Assembly (NCBI RefSeq): GCF_024397975.1
Contig: NZ_CP073745.1
Coordinates: 2,692,501 to 2,756,500, forward strand
Direction of reading: 5' to 3'
Length of the DNA: 64,000 nucleotides
Source of the DNA: Bacterioplanoides sp. SCSIO 12839
GTDB lineage: Bacteria; Pseudomonadota; Gammaproteobacteria; Pseudomonadales; Oceanobacteraceae
The notes under the pieces were generated by a model. The model did not search any database. It saw only the letters and a list, made by a program, of their open reading frames with translations, and had not been told where the DNA came from. Positions 26,375-35,123 of this stretch are shown one piece after another (position 1 is the first letter of the stretch; the number at the start of each line of letters is the position of its first letter). The translations under genes were made by a program, and so were the position numbers.

Positions 26375-27658
26375 ATGAAACGTATTCAGATCCAACAACA
26401 GTTAACCGAGTTTCCGCGAGAAGTATTCGATCATGCCGATACCTTGGAAATTCTTGATCTGGGTAATAACCAACTATCACAATTGCCGGATGATTTCCCA
26501 CGCCTGAAGAAACTGAAAATCCTGTTTCTGACCAACAACCACTTTACACATATCCCTCCGGTATTAGCCCAATGCCCGTCGCTGGAGATGATTGCCTTTA
26601 AAGAAAATCTGCTCACCGAATTTGCCGAAAACAGCATTCCTGAGCATACGCGCTGGTTGATTTTAACGGGCAACCAACTGACTCGGCTGCCACAATCCAT
26701 GGGCAAGTTATATCGCCTGCAAAAGCTGGCCTTAGCGGGCAATCAACTGTCTGAATTGCCTGACAGTATGGCAAATTGCCGTAACCTGGAACTGGTTCGA
26801 CTGTCCGCCAATCGCTTTGAATCTTTGCCCGATTGGTTGTTTCAACTGCCTCGCCTATCCTGGTTAGCGTTTGCTGGCAATCCGTTTTCCAGCTCAGTAT
26901 TTACCGGCGTGGAGCATGAGTCGAAATCCGTGCCGTTTGTTCACCTCAGTGATATCGAACTGGATGAAAAACTGGGCGAAGGCGCCTCCGGCACCATTTA
27001 TCGTGGCCATTGGAAGCAGGCACATGAACACCTGGGTGAACCGGATATTGCGGTAAAATTATTTAAGGGGGATGTCACCAGCGACGGCTATCCACAAGAC
27101 GAGTTAGATTGCTGCCTGGATGCAGGCCATCATCCGCATATTGTAAAAACTATTGGTGAGATTAAAGACCCCGGCGAACTTGGCATCGTAATGGAGCTGA
27201 TTCCAGCGGGTTATCGTAACCTGGGTAATCCCCCTAACTTTGATACCTGTAGCCGCGACACCTTTGCAGAAGGTGTTTCGTTTACTGCCGGGCAAATCGC
27301 CAAAATCGTATCGGACTTTGCCAGCGCAGCGCATCACCTCCACCAGCAAGGCGTCAGTCATGGTGATTTGTACGCACATAACACCTTGGTGAATGATCAG
27401 AATGAAATTCTGCTGGGTGATTTTGGCGCCGCTTCCGATTGCAAAACACTGCCAGCTAATCAGCGTGCTGATATGGAGAAAGTTGAGGTACGGGCTTTGG
27501 GTTGTTTATTGGATGATTTATTAACGCTGCCAGCTAACCAGCTGAATGAGGAAGAGAGCTTAGTAAAAATGCTGAAATCGTTACGAGATCAGTGTTTTGT
27601 TGAGGGTGTAGAGCAACGACCTGATTTTTTAAAATTCTTAGAAACTCTTTCAAAATAA
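26375..27658 (+). CDS. Leucine-rich-repeat protein kinase
   Basis: This 427-residue fusion has about six leucine-rich repeats (residues 20-175, with the unit LxxLxLxxNQLxxLP) and a protein kinase domain (about 195-427). Kinase landmarks are complete: glycine loop GEGASG (201-206), ATP lysine in IAVKLF (K228), catalytic HGDLYAHN (D331, N336) and DFG (349-351). HGD replaces the common HRD, as in other bacterial members. It should be an active, soluble Ser/Thr kinase whose repeats recognise a partner. No signal peptide is present. The gene is monocistronic and divergent from the helicase. Target unknown. Confidence 0.85.
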   Translation: MKRIQIQQQLTEFPREVFDHADTLEILDLGNNQLSQLPDDFPRLKKLKILFLTNNHFTHIPPVLAQCPSLEMIAFKENLLTEFAENSIPEHTRWLILTGNQLTRLPQSMGKLYRLQKLALAGNQLSELPDSMANCRNLELVRLSANRFESLPDWLFQLPRLSWLAFAGNPFSSSVFTGVEHESKSVPFVHLSDIELDEKLGEGASGTIYRGHWKQAHEHLGEPDIAVKLFKGDVTSDGYPQDELDCCLDAGHHPHIVKTIGEIKDPGELGIVMELIPAGYRNLGNPPNFDTCSRDTFAEGVSFTAGQIAKIVSDFASAAHHLHQQGVSHGDLYAHNTLVNDQNEILLGDFGAASDCKTLPANQRADMEKVEVRALGCLLDDLLTLPANQLNEEESLVKMLKSLRDQCFVEGVEQRPDFLKFLETLSK

Positions 27659-27761
27659 ACACTCACTATTATTTTAGCCGTCGCATCTGTGCTACGTCCC
27701 TGTAGCTAGATGCTAATTCGACATCCTGTCGCTGCTAAAAAACAATAGTGAGTGTTTATTT
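27653..27761. repeat. Long inverted repeat with nested hairpins (element 1)
   Basis: Perfect 18-base arms (27653-27670 and 27744-27761) are extended by TTTTAGC/GCTAAAA. They enclose two hairpins, CATCT..GCTAC/GTAGC..AGATG (27684-27712) and CGAC/GTCG (27719-27731), with GTCC and ATCC loops. The left arm overlaps the kinase stop codon. A similarly built element lies at 34202-34306. Confidence 0.7.
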
Positions 27762-27776
27762 AAGAGCTTCAGACGT

Positions 27777-27806
27777 AAAAAAGCCGATCACTAGGATCGG
27801 CTTTTA
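27777..27806. terminator. Bidirectional terminator
   Basis: AAAAGCCGATC and GATCGGCTTTT form an 11-base stem with loop ACTAG. It lies between the LRR-kinase gene and trpS and suits the minus-strand trpS transcript. Confidence 0.85.
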
Positions 27807-27845
27807 AATTTCTGCGGGAAAGAAATAGTTTCCTATTTCAACCCC

Positions 27846-28865
27846 TTACTTCAGGCCAAAAATACCCACCGCTTCACGCACCTGCTCCATCAGTGGCACA
27901 CTCAGCTTACGAGCTTTTTCAGCACCCTTTTGCAGTTCCGCTTCGATATCCTGTGGACGCGTCAGTAGCTCATTGTATTTTTCACGTGCTTCAGAAATTT
28001 CGGCATTAATTAATGCAAACAGCTTTTTCTTAGCATCACCCCAGCCAATACCATCAGCGTAAGCCTGAGTCATTTCAGCCAGCTGTTCTTCATTGGCGAA
28101 GGCTTTCCAGATCTGGAATACGGTTGAGTCGTTCGTGTCTTTTGGCTCACCCGGCTCCAGTAAATTGGTTTTGATTTTATTGATGTGTTTCTGCAGTTGT
28201 TTTTCAGTCAGGAACAGAGGAATGGTATTGCCATAACTCTTACTCATCTTGCGGCCGTCTAAGCCTTGCAGAATGGCAACATCTTCATCCACGGCGTATT
28301 GCGGCAAGGTTAACAACGGATTCTTTTTGCTGGAATAAATATGGTTAAAACGCTGCGCCATATCGCGCGCCATTTCCACGTGCTGAATCTGATCTTTACC
28401 CACGGGTACTTTATTCGCACCAAACATCAGAATATCAGCTGCCATCAATACCGGGTAACTGAACAAGCCCATGGTAATGGCTTTATCGGCATCTTCGTTT
28501 TCAGCCAGGTTAGCATCAACCGCGCCTTTGTAAGCGTGAGCACGATTCATCAAACCTTTGGCACAGATGCAGTTCAGCATCCAGGTCAGCTCAGGAATTT
28601 CGCGAATATCCGACTGACGATAAAACATGGTTTTGTCGGTATCTAAGCCCAAAGCCAACCAGGTCGCGGCAATTTCGGTAGTCGATTGGTGTACCAGCTT
28701 CGGATCCTGACATTTGATCAGGGCATGGTAGTCGGCCAGGAAAAAGAAAGACTCAACATCATCACTCTGACTGGCACGAATCGCGGGGCGAATGGCACCC
28801 ACGTAGTTACCCAGGTGTGGAGTGCCAGTGGTGGTAATACCGGTAAGAACGCGCTGCTTGCTCAT
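27846..28865 (-). CDS. trpS: Tryptophan--tRNA ligase
   Basis: This is a class I aminoacyl-tRNA synthetase of about 339 residues. The HIGH-type motif is TPHLGNYVG, followed by [32 protein letters not shown] and KMSKSYGN. These match bacterial TrpRS, which charges tRNA-Trp. The open frame begins at a TTG (28883). The ATG at 28865 is preferred because [14 protein letters not shown] is the usual N-terminus. It stands alone, with a terminator downstream. Confidence 0.95.
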   Translation of the reverse strand: MSKQRVLTGITTTGTPHLGNYVGAIRPAIRASQSDDVESFFFLADYHALIKCQDPKLVHQSTTEIAATWLALGLDTDKTMFYRQSDIREIPELTWMLNCICAKGLMNRAHAYKGAVDANLAENEDADKAITMGLFSYPVLMAADILMFGANKVPVGKDQIQHVEMARDMAQRFNHIYSSKKNPLLTLPQYAVDEDVAILQGLDGRKMSKSYGNTIPLFLTEKQLQKHINKIKTNLLEPGEPKDTNDSTVFQIWKAFANEEQLAEMTQAYADGIGWGDAKKKLFALINAEISEAREKYNELLTRPQDIEAELQKGAEKARKLSVPLMEQVREAVGIFGLK

Positions 28866-28965
28866 GGAAACGGACTCAATCAAAACTTGGTAAAAATAAA
28901 GCGCCTTATCATACCTGTTTCAACAAGCGGCATACAGGCCTAGACGTGATCGTTTCTCAGTAAAC

Positions 28966-29020
28966 ACTTAAGTTAAGTATTTTTTTGTATATACAATTTA
29001 AGTAAGCTAACATAACTTAC
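28966..29020 (+). promoter_or_regulatory. Probable promoter/operator of the BrnTA operon
   Basis: The region just before brnT is dense in dyads: ACTTAAGT, GTATATAC (28987-28994) and the inverted pair GTAAG/CTTAC (29002-29020). BrnA-type antitoxins repress their own promoter, so these are likely BrnA(T) sites. This is inference. Confidence 0.4.
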
Positions 29021-29052
29021 AGATGACTAAGATCATCCCAAAGGGAATTGAG

Positions 29053-29325
29053 ATGAAGATTGAGTTTGATGCGGTCAAAAACCAGAGGAATACAACCTCA
29101 CGAGGCATTGATTTCAGAGAGGCACGGCTCTTCGACTTTAATAACGCATTAATCAAACAGGACTTGCGGCATGATTATGGCGAAGTTCGCTACATAGCAC
29201 TGGGCTTTATCAAATCCCGCTTACACGTTTTGGTATTTACAGAAATAGATCATGGCATTCGTGTGATCAGCTTGCGAAAAGCCAATAGCAGAGAGGTAAA
29301 ACATTATGAAAAAGCCACTCATTGA
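29053..29325 (+). CDS. brnT: BrnT-family toxin (type II toxin-antitoxin)
   Basis: The 90-residue protein fits BrnT, a RelE-fold ribonuclease toxin. It opens with IEFDAVKNQRN, has the central YIALGFIKSRLHVLVFTE, and ends in the characteristic IRVISLRKANSREVKHYEK. The usual KHGI segment is replaced by SRGI, so toxicity may be altered. AGGG lies nine bases before the ATG at 29053, which is preferred over the ATG at 29023. It overlaps brnA by 20 bases, the typical toxin-first BrnTA order. Confidence 0.85.
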   Translation: MKIEFDAVKNQRNTTSRGIDFREARLFDFNNALIKQDLRHDYGEVRYIALGFIKSRLHVLVFTEIDHGIRVISLRKANSREVKHYEKATH

Positions 29326-29575
29326 TGCAAATGGAGAAGTTCGAGAATTAGAAGCGGAAGACTTACACATGTTTAAGCCTGCGCATGAGGTGCTTCCTCA
29401 ATCACTGAAAAAGTCTTTAGGCGTTCGGGGTAAACAAAAATCTCCCGTAAAAAAACAAATCAGTATTCGCTTATCGGAAGATGTCTTAACAGCCTTTAAA
29501 GAAACGGGTCCGGGCTGGCAAACCCGCATTGATAATGCGTTAAAAGACTGGCTGGCAGAGCACCATACGAGCTAG
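29306..29575 (+). CDS. brnA: BrnA-family antitoxin
   Basis: This 89-residue protein resembles BrnA. The N-terminal region probably wraps the toxin, and a ribbon-helix-helix DNA-binding domain is seen in KKQISIRLSEDVLTAFKETGPGWQTRIDNALKDW. BrnA neutralises BrnT and represses the operon promoter. The start lies inside the end of brnT, ensuring coupled translation. A hairpin follows the stop codon. Confidence 0.85.
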   Translation: MKKPLIDANGEVRELEAEDLHMFKPAHEVLPQSLKKSLGVRGKQKSPVKKQISIRLSEDVLTAFKETGPGWQTRIDNALKDWLAEHHTS

Positions 29576-29596
29576 GGCCTTGTTAACAGGCCCTAG
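29572..29596 (+). terminator. Hairpin at the brnA stop
   Basis: CTAGGGCCT and AGGCCCTAG pair perfectly over a 7-base loop. The left arm contains the brnA stop codon. No T-run follows, so it may stabilise mRNA rather than terminate. The half-sequence CTAGGGCCTGTT recurs near 56392. Confidence 0.5.
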
Positions 29597-29639
29597 CAAC
29601 AATGGCTACTGGCTCGTTATCAAACTAAATGCCACTAAT

Positions 29640-30260
29640 TTAAACAAATGCAGAGGCGTCTCCAACACCTTGGCGCAGCAGCTCCGGCACTTCGTCTGTC
29701 ATATCAATAACGGTGGTGGCTTCAAAGCCGCAGTAACCGCCATCAATCACCAAGTCCAGTTCATGCTCAAGCTGCTGGCGAATGTCGTATGGGTCAGACA
29801 TTGGCATATCATCACCCGGCATAATCAAGGACGTGGTCATCAGCGGTTCGTTCATCTCTGCCGCTAAATCCATCGCAATCTGATTATCCGGTACCCGGAT
29901 ACCAATGGTGCGTTTTTTCGGGTGCATCAGCAGTCGCGGTACCTGGCGAGTCGCTTCGAGAATAAAGGTATAGGCTCCCGGCGTGTGCGACTTTAATAAC
30001 CGATACTGCGTGTTATCCACTTTGGCAAAATCCGATAACTCAGATAAATCCCGACAAATCAGGGTGAAGTTATGGTGCTTATCCAGCTGACGTAAACGGC
30101 GTACTTTTTCAGTCGCGTTTTTATCACCAATACGGCACGCCAATGCATAAGCACAATCGGTGGGAATAACCGCGATTCCGCCGCTGCGAAGAATCTCGGC
30201 CGCTTGTTTAATTAACCTTGGTTGTGGGTTTTCCGGATGGATCTGGAAAAACTGACTCAT
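29640..30260 (-). CDS. yciO: YciO-type Sua5/YrdC-domain protein
   Basis: This 206-residue protein has the YrdC/Sua5 fold signatures: GGIAVIPTDCAYALACR, KHHNFTLICRDLSELS, PGAYTFILEAT and KKRTIGIRVPDN. It resembles the YciO branch, which is related to threonylcarbamoyl-AMP synthase (tRNA t6A pathway) but has weak or uncertain activity in E. coli. GGAGT lies six bases before the ATG. It follows the PHP-domain gene by 47 bases, as yciV-yciO do in E. coli. Confidence 0.85.
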   Translation of the reverse strand: MSQFFQIHPENPQPRLIKQAAEILRSGGIAVIPTDCAYALACRIGDKNATEKVRRLRQLDKHHNFTLICRDLSELSDFAKVDNTQYRLLKSHTPGAYTFILEATRQVPRLLMHPKKRTIGIRVPDNQIAMDLAAEMNEPLMTTSLIMPGDDMPMSDPYDIRQQLEHELDLVIDGGYCGFEATTVIDMTDEVPELLRQGVGDASAFV

Positions 30261-30307
30261 TATTTACTCCAATACCACAACAGCTGATCCGTCGCGGAAA
30301 ATATCAT

Positions 30308-31156
30308 TTAGTTCCAGTCGGCCCAGACCGGTTCGATGTCTTTTGGAAATTGAGGCATAACACCTAAATCCAAACCAAATTTATTCGGGCCATGAAAATC
30401 ACTGCCACACGAGCCCTTTAAACCATAATCTTTAGCAATGCTGCGCATTTGCCCTTGCTGGTCACTGTCCATCAGGCCGTAGGCAACTTCGATCGCTGTA
30501 CCACCTGCATCAACAAAGTCATCCATACAAGCACGTAATTTAGTGCGGGTCATTTTGTACATGTGCGCGTGCGCCATCACGGCGGTGCCGCCCGCCGCAA
30601 CAATCCATTTCACCGCTTGTTCAGTCCCGGGCCAACTCGCTTTGACATCACCGGCTTTTCCGGCTCCCAGATACTTTTTAAACGCCGTTGCCATATCCGG
30701 CACCAGGCCTTCATTAATCAGGTGCTGGGCAAAGTGTGGACGGCCGACCAGCTCACTGCCTTCAGAGCCACCCCCCAGTGCCTGAACATCTTCCAGGCGA
30801 ATGTCATGCCTCAGTTTTTTCGACAGTTTTTCAGCAATAATAACGGAGCGCTGTTTCCGCGCTTCCAGCTGGTCGCGTTCAGCTTCACGCATGGCATCGC
30901 TGTCTGGATCAAAGTTCAGCCCAACGATATGAACATTGATGCCTCCCCACACTGTCGACAACTCAATCCCCGGAATCAAACGTAGCCCTTGTTGCTGAGC
31001 AACTGGCAGCGCCTCACGATAACCCTCAACCGTATCATGATCTGTAATTGCTAATGTCTTAACACCCCGCTCACAAGCCCGTAAAACCAGATCAGCAGGC
31101 GACAGCTTGCCGTCAGAAGCGGTAGTGTGACAATGTAGATCAAATTCTGAGGCCAA
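30308..31156 (-). CDS. PHP-domain phosphoesterase, YciV/RNase AM family
   Basis: This is a 282-residue PHP protein with metal-binding motifs HCHTTASDG, TDHDTVEGY, PGIELS, MAHAHMYK and CGSDFHGPN. The family includes E. coli YciV (RNase AM), a 5'-3' exonuclease and nucleoside bisphosphate phosphatase that matures 5' ends of rRNA. The start appears to be an unusual TTG at 31156 with GGAGT six bases upstream. It is the first gene of a two-gene unit with yciO. Confidence 0.87.
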   Translation of the reverse strand: MASEFDLHCHTTASDGKLSPADLVLRACERGVKTLAITDHDTVEGYREALPVAQQQGLRLIPGIELSTVWGGINVHIVGLNFDPDSDAMREAERDQLEARKQRSVIIAEKLSKKLRHDIRLEDVQALGGGSEGSELVGRPHFAQHLINEGLVPDMATAFKKYLGAGKAGDVKASWPGTEQAVKWIVAAGGTAVMAHAHMYKMTRTKLRACMDDFVDAGGTAIEVAYGLMDSDQQGQMRSIAKDYGLKGSCGSDFHGPNKFGLDLGVMPQFPKDIEPVWADWN

Positions 31157-31292
31157 CAGGACACTCCTTTAAATTTAGCTGAGGTTTGGCAAAGCACAGG
31201 TTGGCTTAACTCAGCCGCTTACGACATAATGCTGACCATTGTAAATCCAGGTCGCCATTTAAGCGACAGTGAAATTCAGGAGCAGTCATCTC

Positions 31293-31592
31293 ATGTGGTA
31301 CGCCATTATCAGTCAAGACGTTGAAAATAGCTTAGAAAAGCGCATGGGTGCCCGCCCTGCGCACCTTGAACGCCTGAATGCGCTGAAAGATGCGGGCCGT
31401 CTTCTGGTCGCGGGTCCTCACCCGGCCATTGACAGCAATGACCCAGGAGAAGCGGGCTTCACTGGAAGTTTAGTGGTTGCTGAGTTTGATTCCTTGGAAG
31501 CCGCTCAGAGCTGGGCTGATGCCGATCCTTATGTTCAGGCTGGCGTTTATGAGCAGGTAATTGTTAAACCGTTCAAAAAAGTACTGCCTTAA
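31293..31592 (+). CDS. YciI-family protein
   Basis: This 99-residue YciI-like protein starts [17 protein letters not shown] and has [21 protein letters not shown] and [19 protein letters not shown]. The family has a ferredoxin-like fold with a conserved His/Asp pair and uncertain function. The frame opens at a GTG (31269), but the ATG at 31293 has AGGAG ten bases upstream and the usual N-terminus. It is divergent from the PHP gene. Confidence 0.88.
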   Translation: MWYAIISQDVENSLEKRMGARPAHLERLNALKDAGRLLVAGPHPAIDSNDPGEAGFTGSLVVAEFDSLEAAQSWADADPYVQAGVYEQVIVKPFKKVLP

Positions 31593-31643
31593 TTCCGTTA
31601 CACTGACTTCAATCCAACAATAAGTCCAAACAAGGAAATCATT

Positions 31644-32330
31644 GTGAACAAATTTTTGTTAACAGCCGCTACCCTGCTGTTTGTTTTAACAACATTCTCC
31701 GCCGGCACTTATGCAGCGGTTGAAAAGCGTTATGTGGCTGACAGCCTTTGGTTGCAACTGCGTAGCGGCCCAAGCTCCGAGTTTCGTATCCTGAAAGCGC
31801 TGAAAAGTGGTGAGCATCTGATTTTTATCGAAGAAGATGCGGCCAAAGGTTACACCCGCGTTAAAACCTCAAAAGGCCTGGAAGGCTGGGTATTGACCCG
31901 CTTTCTGGTGAATGAACCCGTTGCCAAAGAAAAACTGATTCTGGCCAATCGGGAGATGGAAAAGCTGAAAGCGGAACTGGAAACCACTAAAACTCAAAAA
32001 GCAGAGCTGGAAGCTCAGGTTGAAGGGCTTAAAGGCGATCGTTCTGGATTGAGCCGTAGTCAGGACAAACTGGAAAAAGAACTGAATCGCATCAAAACCA
32101 TTTCATCGAATGCACTGGCTTTGGATGAAAAGAGCAAGAAGCTGACAAAACGCAACCAGGAACTGGAGATTCAGGTAGAAGCGCTGACAGCCGAAAACGC
32201 ACAGCTGCGCGATGATCGTCAGCAAACGTACCTGATCTATGGTGGCGGTCTGGTGATTATCGGTATTTTTGCAGGCCTTGTTTTGCCTTCATTGCGAGGT
32301 GGTAAGCGCAATGGCGGAGGTTGGGCATAA
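31644..32330 (+). CDS. SH3-domain, coiled-coil envelope protein (TIGR04211/YgiM type)
   Basis: The 228-residue protein has a signal peptide (LLTAATLLFVLTTFSAGTYA). A bacterial SH3 domain follows (about residues 28-90, RYVADSLWLQLRSGPSSEFR to GWVLTRFL), then a coiled coil rich in Glu/Lys/Leu (about 95-190), and a C-terminal membrane helix (LIYGGGLVIIGIFAGLVLP) with a basic tail. It should sit in the inner membrane facing the periplasm. The SH3 domain probably contacts the cell wall. It starts at a GTG with GGA seven bases upstream and ends before a strong terminator. Confidence 0.85.
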   Translation: MNKFLLTAATLLFVLTTFSAGTYAAVEKRYVADSLWLQLRSGPSSEFRILKALKSGEHLIFIEEDAAKGYTRVKTSKGLEGWVLTRFLVNEPVAKEKLILANREMEKLKAELETTKTQKAELEAQVEGLKGDRSGLSRSQDKLEKELNRIKTISSNALALDEKSKKLTKRNQELEIQVEALTAENAQLRDDRQQTYLIYGGGLVIIGIFAGLVLPSLRGGKRNGGGWA

Positions 32331-32351
32331 GCCTTCATTGCTCACTCGTAT

Positions 32352-32375
32352 AAAAGCAGCTTCGGCTGCTTTTTT
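32352..32375 (+). terminator. Rho-independent terminator
   Basis: AAAAGCAGC, loop TTCG, then GCTGCTTTTTT follows the SH3-protein gene by about 20 bases. Confidence 0.9.
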
Positions 32376-32458
32376 ATTGCCTGCATTTCACTTCCACCCC
32401 TCTTTTTCACTCTCACATGCACCACCACAGTGCGAATGAGAATAAGAAACTGTCTCAA

Positions 32459-32488
32459 TTGGTCATATTTCACTCATTTTGGTAGAAT
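32459..32488 (+). promoter_or_regulatory. Candidate sigma-70 promoter of the suf operon
   Basis: TTGGTC (32459-32464) and TAGAAT (32483-32488) are separated by 18 bases. If used, the suf transcript has a leader of about 160 bases carrying the dyads at 32509-32568. Confidence 0.4.
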
Positions 32489-32508
32489 TCGCGCCCGCTC
32501 AGAAAAGC

Positions 32509-32568
32509 ATACCAATCTGGTATAGATTCTTGGCAGAGATACCAAACCCGAGTAAAATGCTCGGAATT
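32509..32568 (+). promoter_or_regulatory. Two dyads in the suf leader, possible IscR-type sites
   Basis: ATACCA-ATC-TGGTAT (32509-32523) is a perfect 6-3-6 dyad. At 32544-32568 an 11-3-11 imperfect dyad (AAACCCGAGTA, spacer AAA, TGCTCGGAATT) has the size of an IscR type-1 site. It carries GAG where IscR sites have GAC. The assignment to IscR is tentative. No regulator gene adjoins the operon. Confidence 0.35.
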
Positions 32569-32652
32569 AAATAAGCCAATGCAGGATGCTCTGGCAGTAA
32601 CGTTTGCAAGACCGTGCAACGACAGACACCTGTCACTGGGAGAAACACAGCT

Positions 32653-34164
32653 ATGAGCAGCAGTGCAGAAATCGAACAAACAACCGCTACCGATGAGTCG
32701 GTACAAGCGACGGTGGAACTGACTGGCAAAGATGCCGAGATCGGTAACCGCATTGATCGTGAGTACGAAGCTGGCTTTGTGACGGACATTGAATCGGAGA
32801 CCATTGCTCCGGGCCTCAATGAGGATGTTGTACGCTGGATTTCCGCCAAAAAAGGCGAACCTGAGTGGCTGACTGAATGGCGCTTAAAAGCCTTCCGTGC
32901 CTGGCAGGAAATGGAAGAGCCGGATTGGGCCCACGTTAATTACGAGAAGCCTGATTTCCAGGCGCTGTCTTATTACTCTGCGCCGAAGAGCATGGAAGAT
33001 AAGCCCAAATCGCTGGACGAAGTTGACCCAGAATTGCTGAAAACCTACGAGAAGCTGGGTATTCCACTGCACGAACAAATGGCCTTGGCCGGTGTTGCCG
33101 TTGATGCAGTATTCGACTCGGTTTCTGTTGCCACCACCTTCCGTGAAACGCTGGCCGAAGCGGGCGTGATTTTTATGCCGTTGTCGGAAGCCGTTCATGA
33201 ACATCCAGAGCTGGTGAAAAAGTATCTGGGTACCGTGGTGCCACAACGTGACAACTTTTATTCGGCTCTTAACTCTGCTGTATTCTCCGACGGCTCCTTT
33301 GTTTACATTCCAAAAGGCGTACGTTGCCCAATGGAACTGTCGACTTATTTCCGTATTAACGAAGCTAAAACCGGTCAGTTTGAACGGACTTTGATTGTTG
33401 CCGATGAAGGTTCTCACGTTTCTTACCTGGAAGGCTGTACGGCACCGATGCGTGATGAAAATCAATTACATGCAGCTGTGGTTGAACTGGTGGCATTAGA
33501 CGATGCTGAAATCAAATATTCCACCGTACAGAACTGGTATCCGGGTGATGCCGAAGGTAAAGGTGGTATCTACAACTTCGTAACCAAGCGTGCGGTCGCT
33601 CATACCAATGCCAAGGTTTCCTGGACTCAGGTAGAAACCGGTTCCGCCGTAACCTGGAAATACCCAAGTTGTATTTTAAAAGGTGACAACGCAGTGGGTG
33701 AATTCTACTCCGTTGCGTTAACCAATAACTTCCAGCAAGCCGACACTGGTACCAAGATGATTCACCTGGGCAAAAACACCAGCTCAACCATCATCTCTAA
33801 AGGTATTTCAGCCGGTAAAAGCCAAAACGCTTATCGTGGTTTGGTGCGCATGGGCCCGAATGCCGATGGCGCGCGTAACTTCACCCAGTGTGACTCGCTG
33901 TTAATTGGTGATAAGTGTGGCGCTCACACCTTCCCATATATCGAAAGCAAACACCCGTCTGCTGTGGTTGAACACGAAGCAACGACCTCAACCGTCAGTG
34001 ATGACCAATTATTCCTGTGTCAGCAACGTGGTATTGATACCGAGAAAGCCGTTTCCATGATTGTGAATGGTTTCTGTAAAGAGGTATTTAAAGAGCTGCC
34101 GATGGAATTTGCCGTGGAAGCCGGCAAGTTATTGGAAGTGTCACTCGAAGGGTCAGTGGGTTAA
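32653..34164 (+). CDS. sufB: Fe-S cluster assembly scaffold SufB
   Basis: This SufB of about 503 residues contains [57 protein letters not shown] and [21 protein letters not shown]. SufB forms the SufBC2D scaffold on which clusters are built. The open frame begins at 32614, but the ATG at 32653 has GGGAG about ten bases upstream. It is the first gene of sufBCDSA, unlike the E. coli order where sufA comes first. No SufR or IscR gene is adjacent. Confidence 0.95.
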   Translation: MSSSAEIEQTTATDESVQATVELTGKDAEIGNRIDREYEAGFVTDIESETIAPGLNEDVVRWISAKKGEPEWLTEWRLKAFRAWQEMEEPDWAHVNYEKPDFQALSYYSAPKSMEDKPKSLDEVDPELLKTYEKLGIPLHEQMALAGVAVDAVFDSVSVATTFRETLAEAGVIFMPLSEAVHEHPELVKKYLGTVVPQRDNFYSALNSAVFSDGSFVYIPKGVRCPMELSTYFRINEAKTGQFERTLIVADEGSHVSYLEGCTAPMRDENQLHAAVVELVALDDAEIKYSTVQNWYPGDAEGKGGIYNFVTKRAVAHTNAKVSWTQVETGSAVTWKYPSCILKGDNAVGEFYSVALTNNFQQADTGTKMIHLGKNTSSTIISKGISAGKSQNAYRGLVRMGPNADGARNFTQCDSLLIGDKCGAHTFPYIESKHPSAVVEHEATTSTVSDDQLFLCQQRGIDTEKAVSMIVNGFCKEVFKELPMEFAVEAGKLLEVSLEGSVG

Positions 34165-34201
34165 TCATTTATTAACCAAGGGCTTTATTTAACACATTCA
34201 G

Positions 34202-34306
34202 AAATCACAGGTTATTACCTTCTTCGGCACGCTGTAAATACATCCATGTACGCTCTTCGCCAGCATCCCTGCTGCCGGAGGCCACCGAAGATAACAACCT
34301 GTATTT
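34202..34306. repeat. Long inverted repeat with nested hairpins (element 2)
   Basis: Near-complementary arms (34202-34227 and 34285-34306, sharing ACAGGTT and CTTCGG) enclose two small hairpins, TACAT-CC-ATGTA (34239-34250) and CAGCA-TCCC-TGCTG (34261-34274). Loops of the RTCC type and overall size match the element at 27653-27761. It lies between sufB and sufC and does not disrupt either gene. Confidence 0.65.
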
Positions 34307-34363
34307 CCCTCTCAGCAATTCGAAAAGCGCTGAAGTAAAAAATTAAAAATTTTGGAAAACGCC

Positions 34364-35113
34364 ATGATTAGCATCAAAAACCTGCAAGCCAAAGTTGAAG
34401 AAAAAGATATCCTCAAAGGCCTGAACCTGGAGATTAAACCCGGTGAAGTTCACGCCATCATGGGCCCGAACGGTGCTGGTAAAAGTACCCTGGGTAATGT
34501 ATTAGCAGGCCGTGAAGGTTATGAAGTAACCGGCGGCAGTGCCGAATTAAACGGCACGGATATTCTGGATATGGACCCGGAAGAACGTGCCCGCGAAGGT
34601 TTATTCCTGGCGTTCCAATACCCAGTCGAAATTCCTGGCGTTTCCAACTTAGAATTTTTAAAAGCGTCGGTTGATGCCGTTCGCGAACATCAGGGCAAAG
34701 AGCCATTAGACAGCGTTCAGTTTTTAAAACTGGCACGTGAAAAGTGTAAAGCCGTTAATCTGGATCAAAGCTTCCTGAAACGTGGCGTGAGCGAAGGTTT
34801 CTCCGGTGGCGAGAAAAAGCGTAACGAATTAATGCAGATGATGCTGTTAGAGCCTAAGCTGTGCATTCTGGATGAAACCGATTCTGGCTTAGATATTGAT
34901 GCCCTGCAAGTGGTTGCTGAAGGTGTTAACTCTATGCGTGATGAAAACCGCAGCTTTATTGTTGTGACTCACTACCAGCGTCTGCTGGACTACATCGTAC
35001 CTGACTATGTTCACGTTCTGGCCGACGGCAAAATCGTTAAATCCGGTGGTAAAGAGTTAGCACTGGAGCTGGAAGAAAAAGGTTACGGCTGGTTAGAACA
35101 AGCTGGCCAATAA
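34364..35113 (+). CDS. sufC: Fe-S assembly ATPase SufC
   Basis: This is a 249-residue ABC-type ATPase with Walker A GPNGAGKST, signature GFSGGEKKRNE, Walker B LCILDETDSGLD and switch His in VVTHYQR. SufC powers the SufBCD scaffold and has no membrane partner. The ATG at 34364 has GGAA eight bases upstream, and the frame's earlier start (34352) is less likely. SufB is separated from it by an unusual 199-base gap holding a palindromic repeat. Confidence 0.96.
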   Translation: MISIKNLQAKVEEKDILKGLNLEIKPGEVHAIMGPNGAGKSTLGNVLAGREGYEVTGGSAELNGTDILDMDPEERAREGLFLAFQYPVEIPGVSNLEFLKASVDAVREHQGKEPLDSVQFLKLAREKCKAVNLDQSFLKRGVSEGFSGGEKKRNELMQMMLLEPKLCILDETDSGLDIDALQVVAEGVNSMRDENRSFIVVTHYQRLLDYIVPDYVHVLADGKIVKSGGKELALELEEKGYGWLEQAGQ

Positions 35114-35123
35114 GGAGCGGAAA

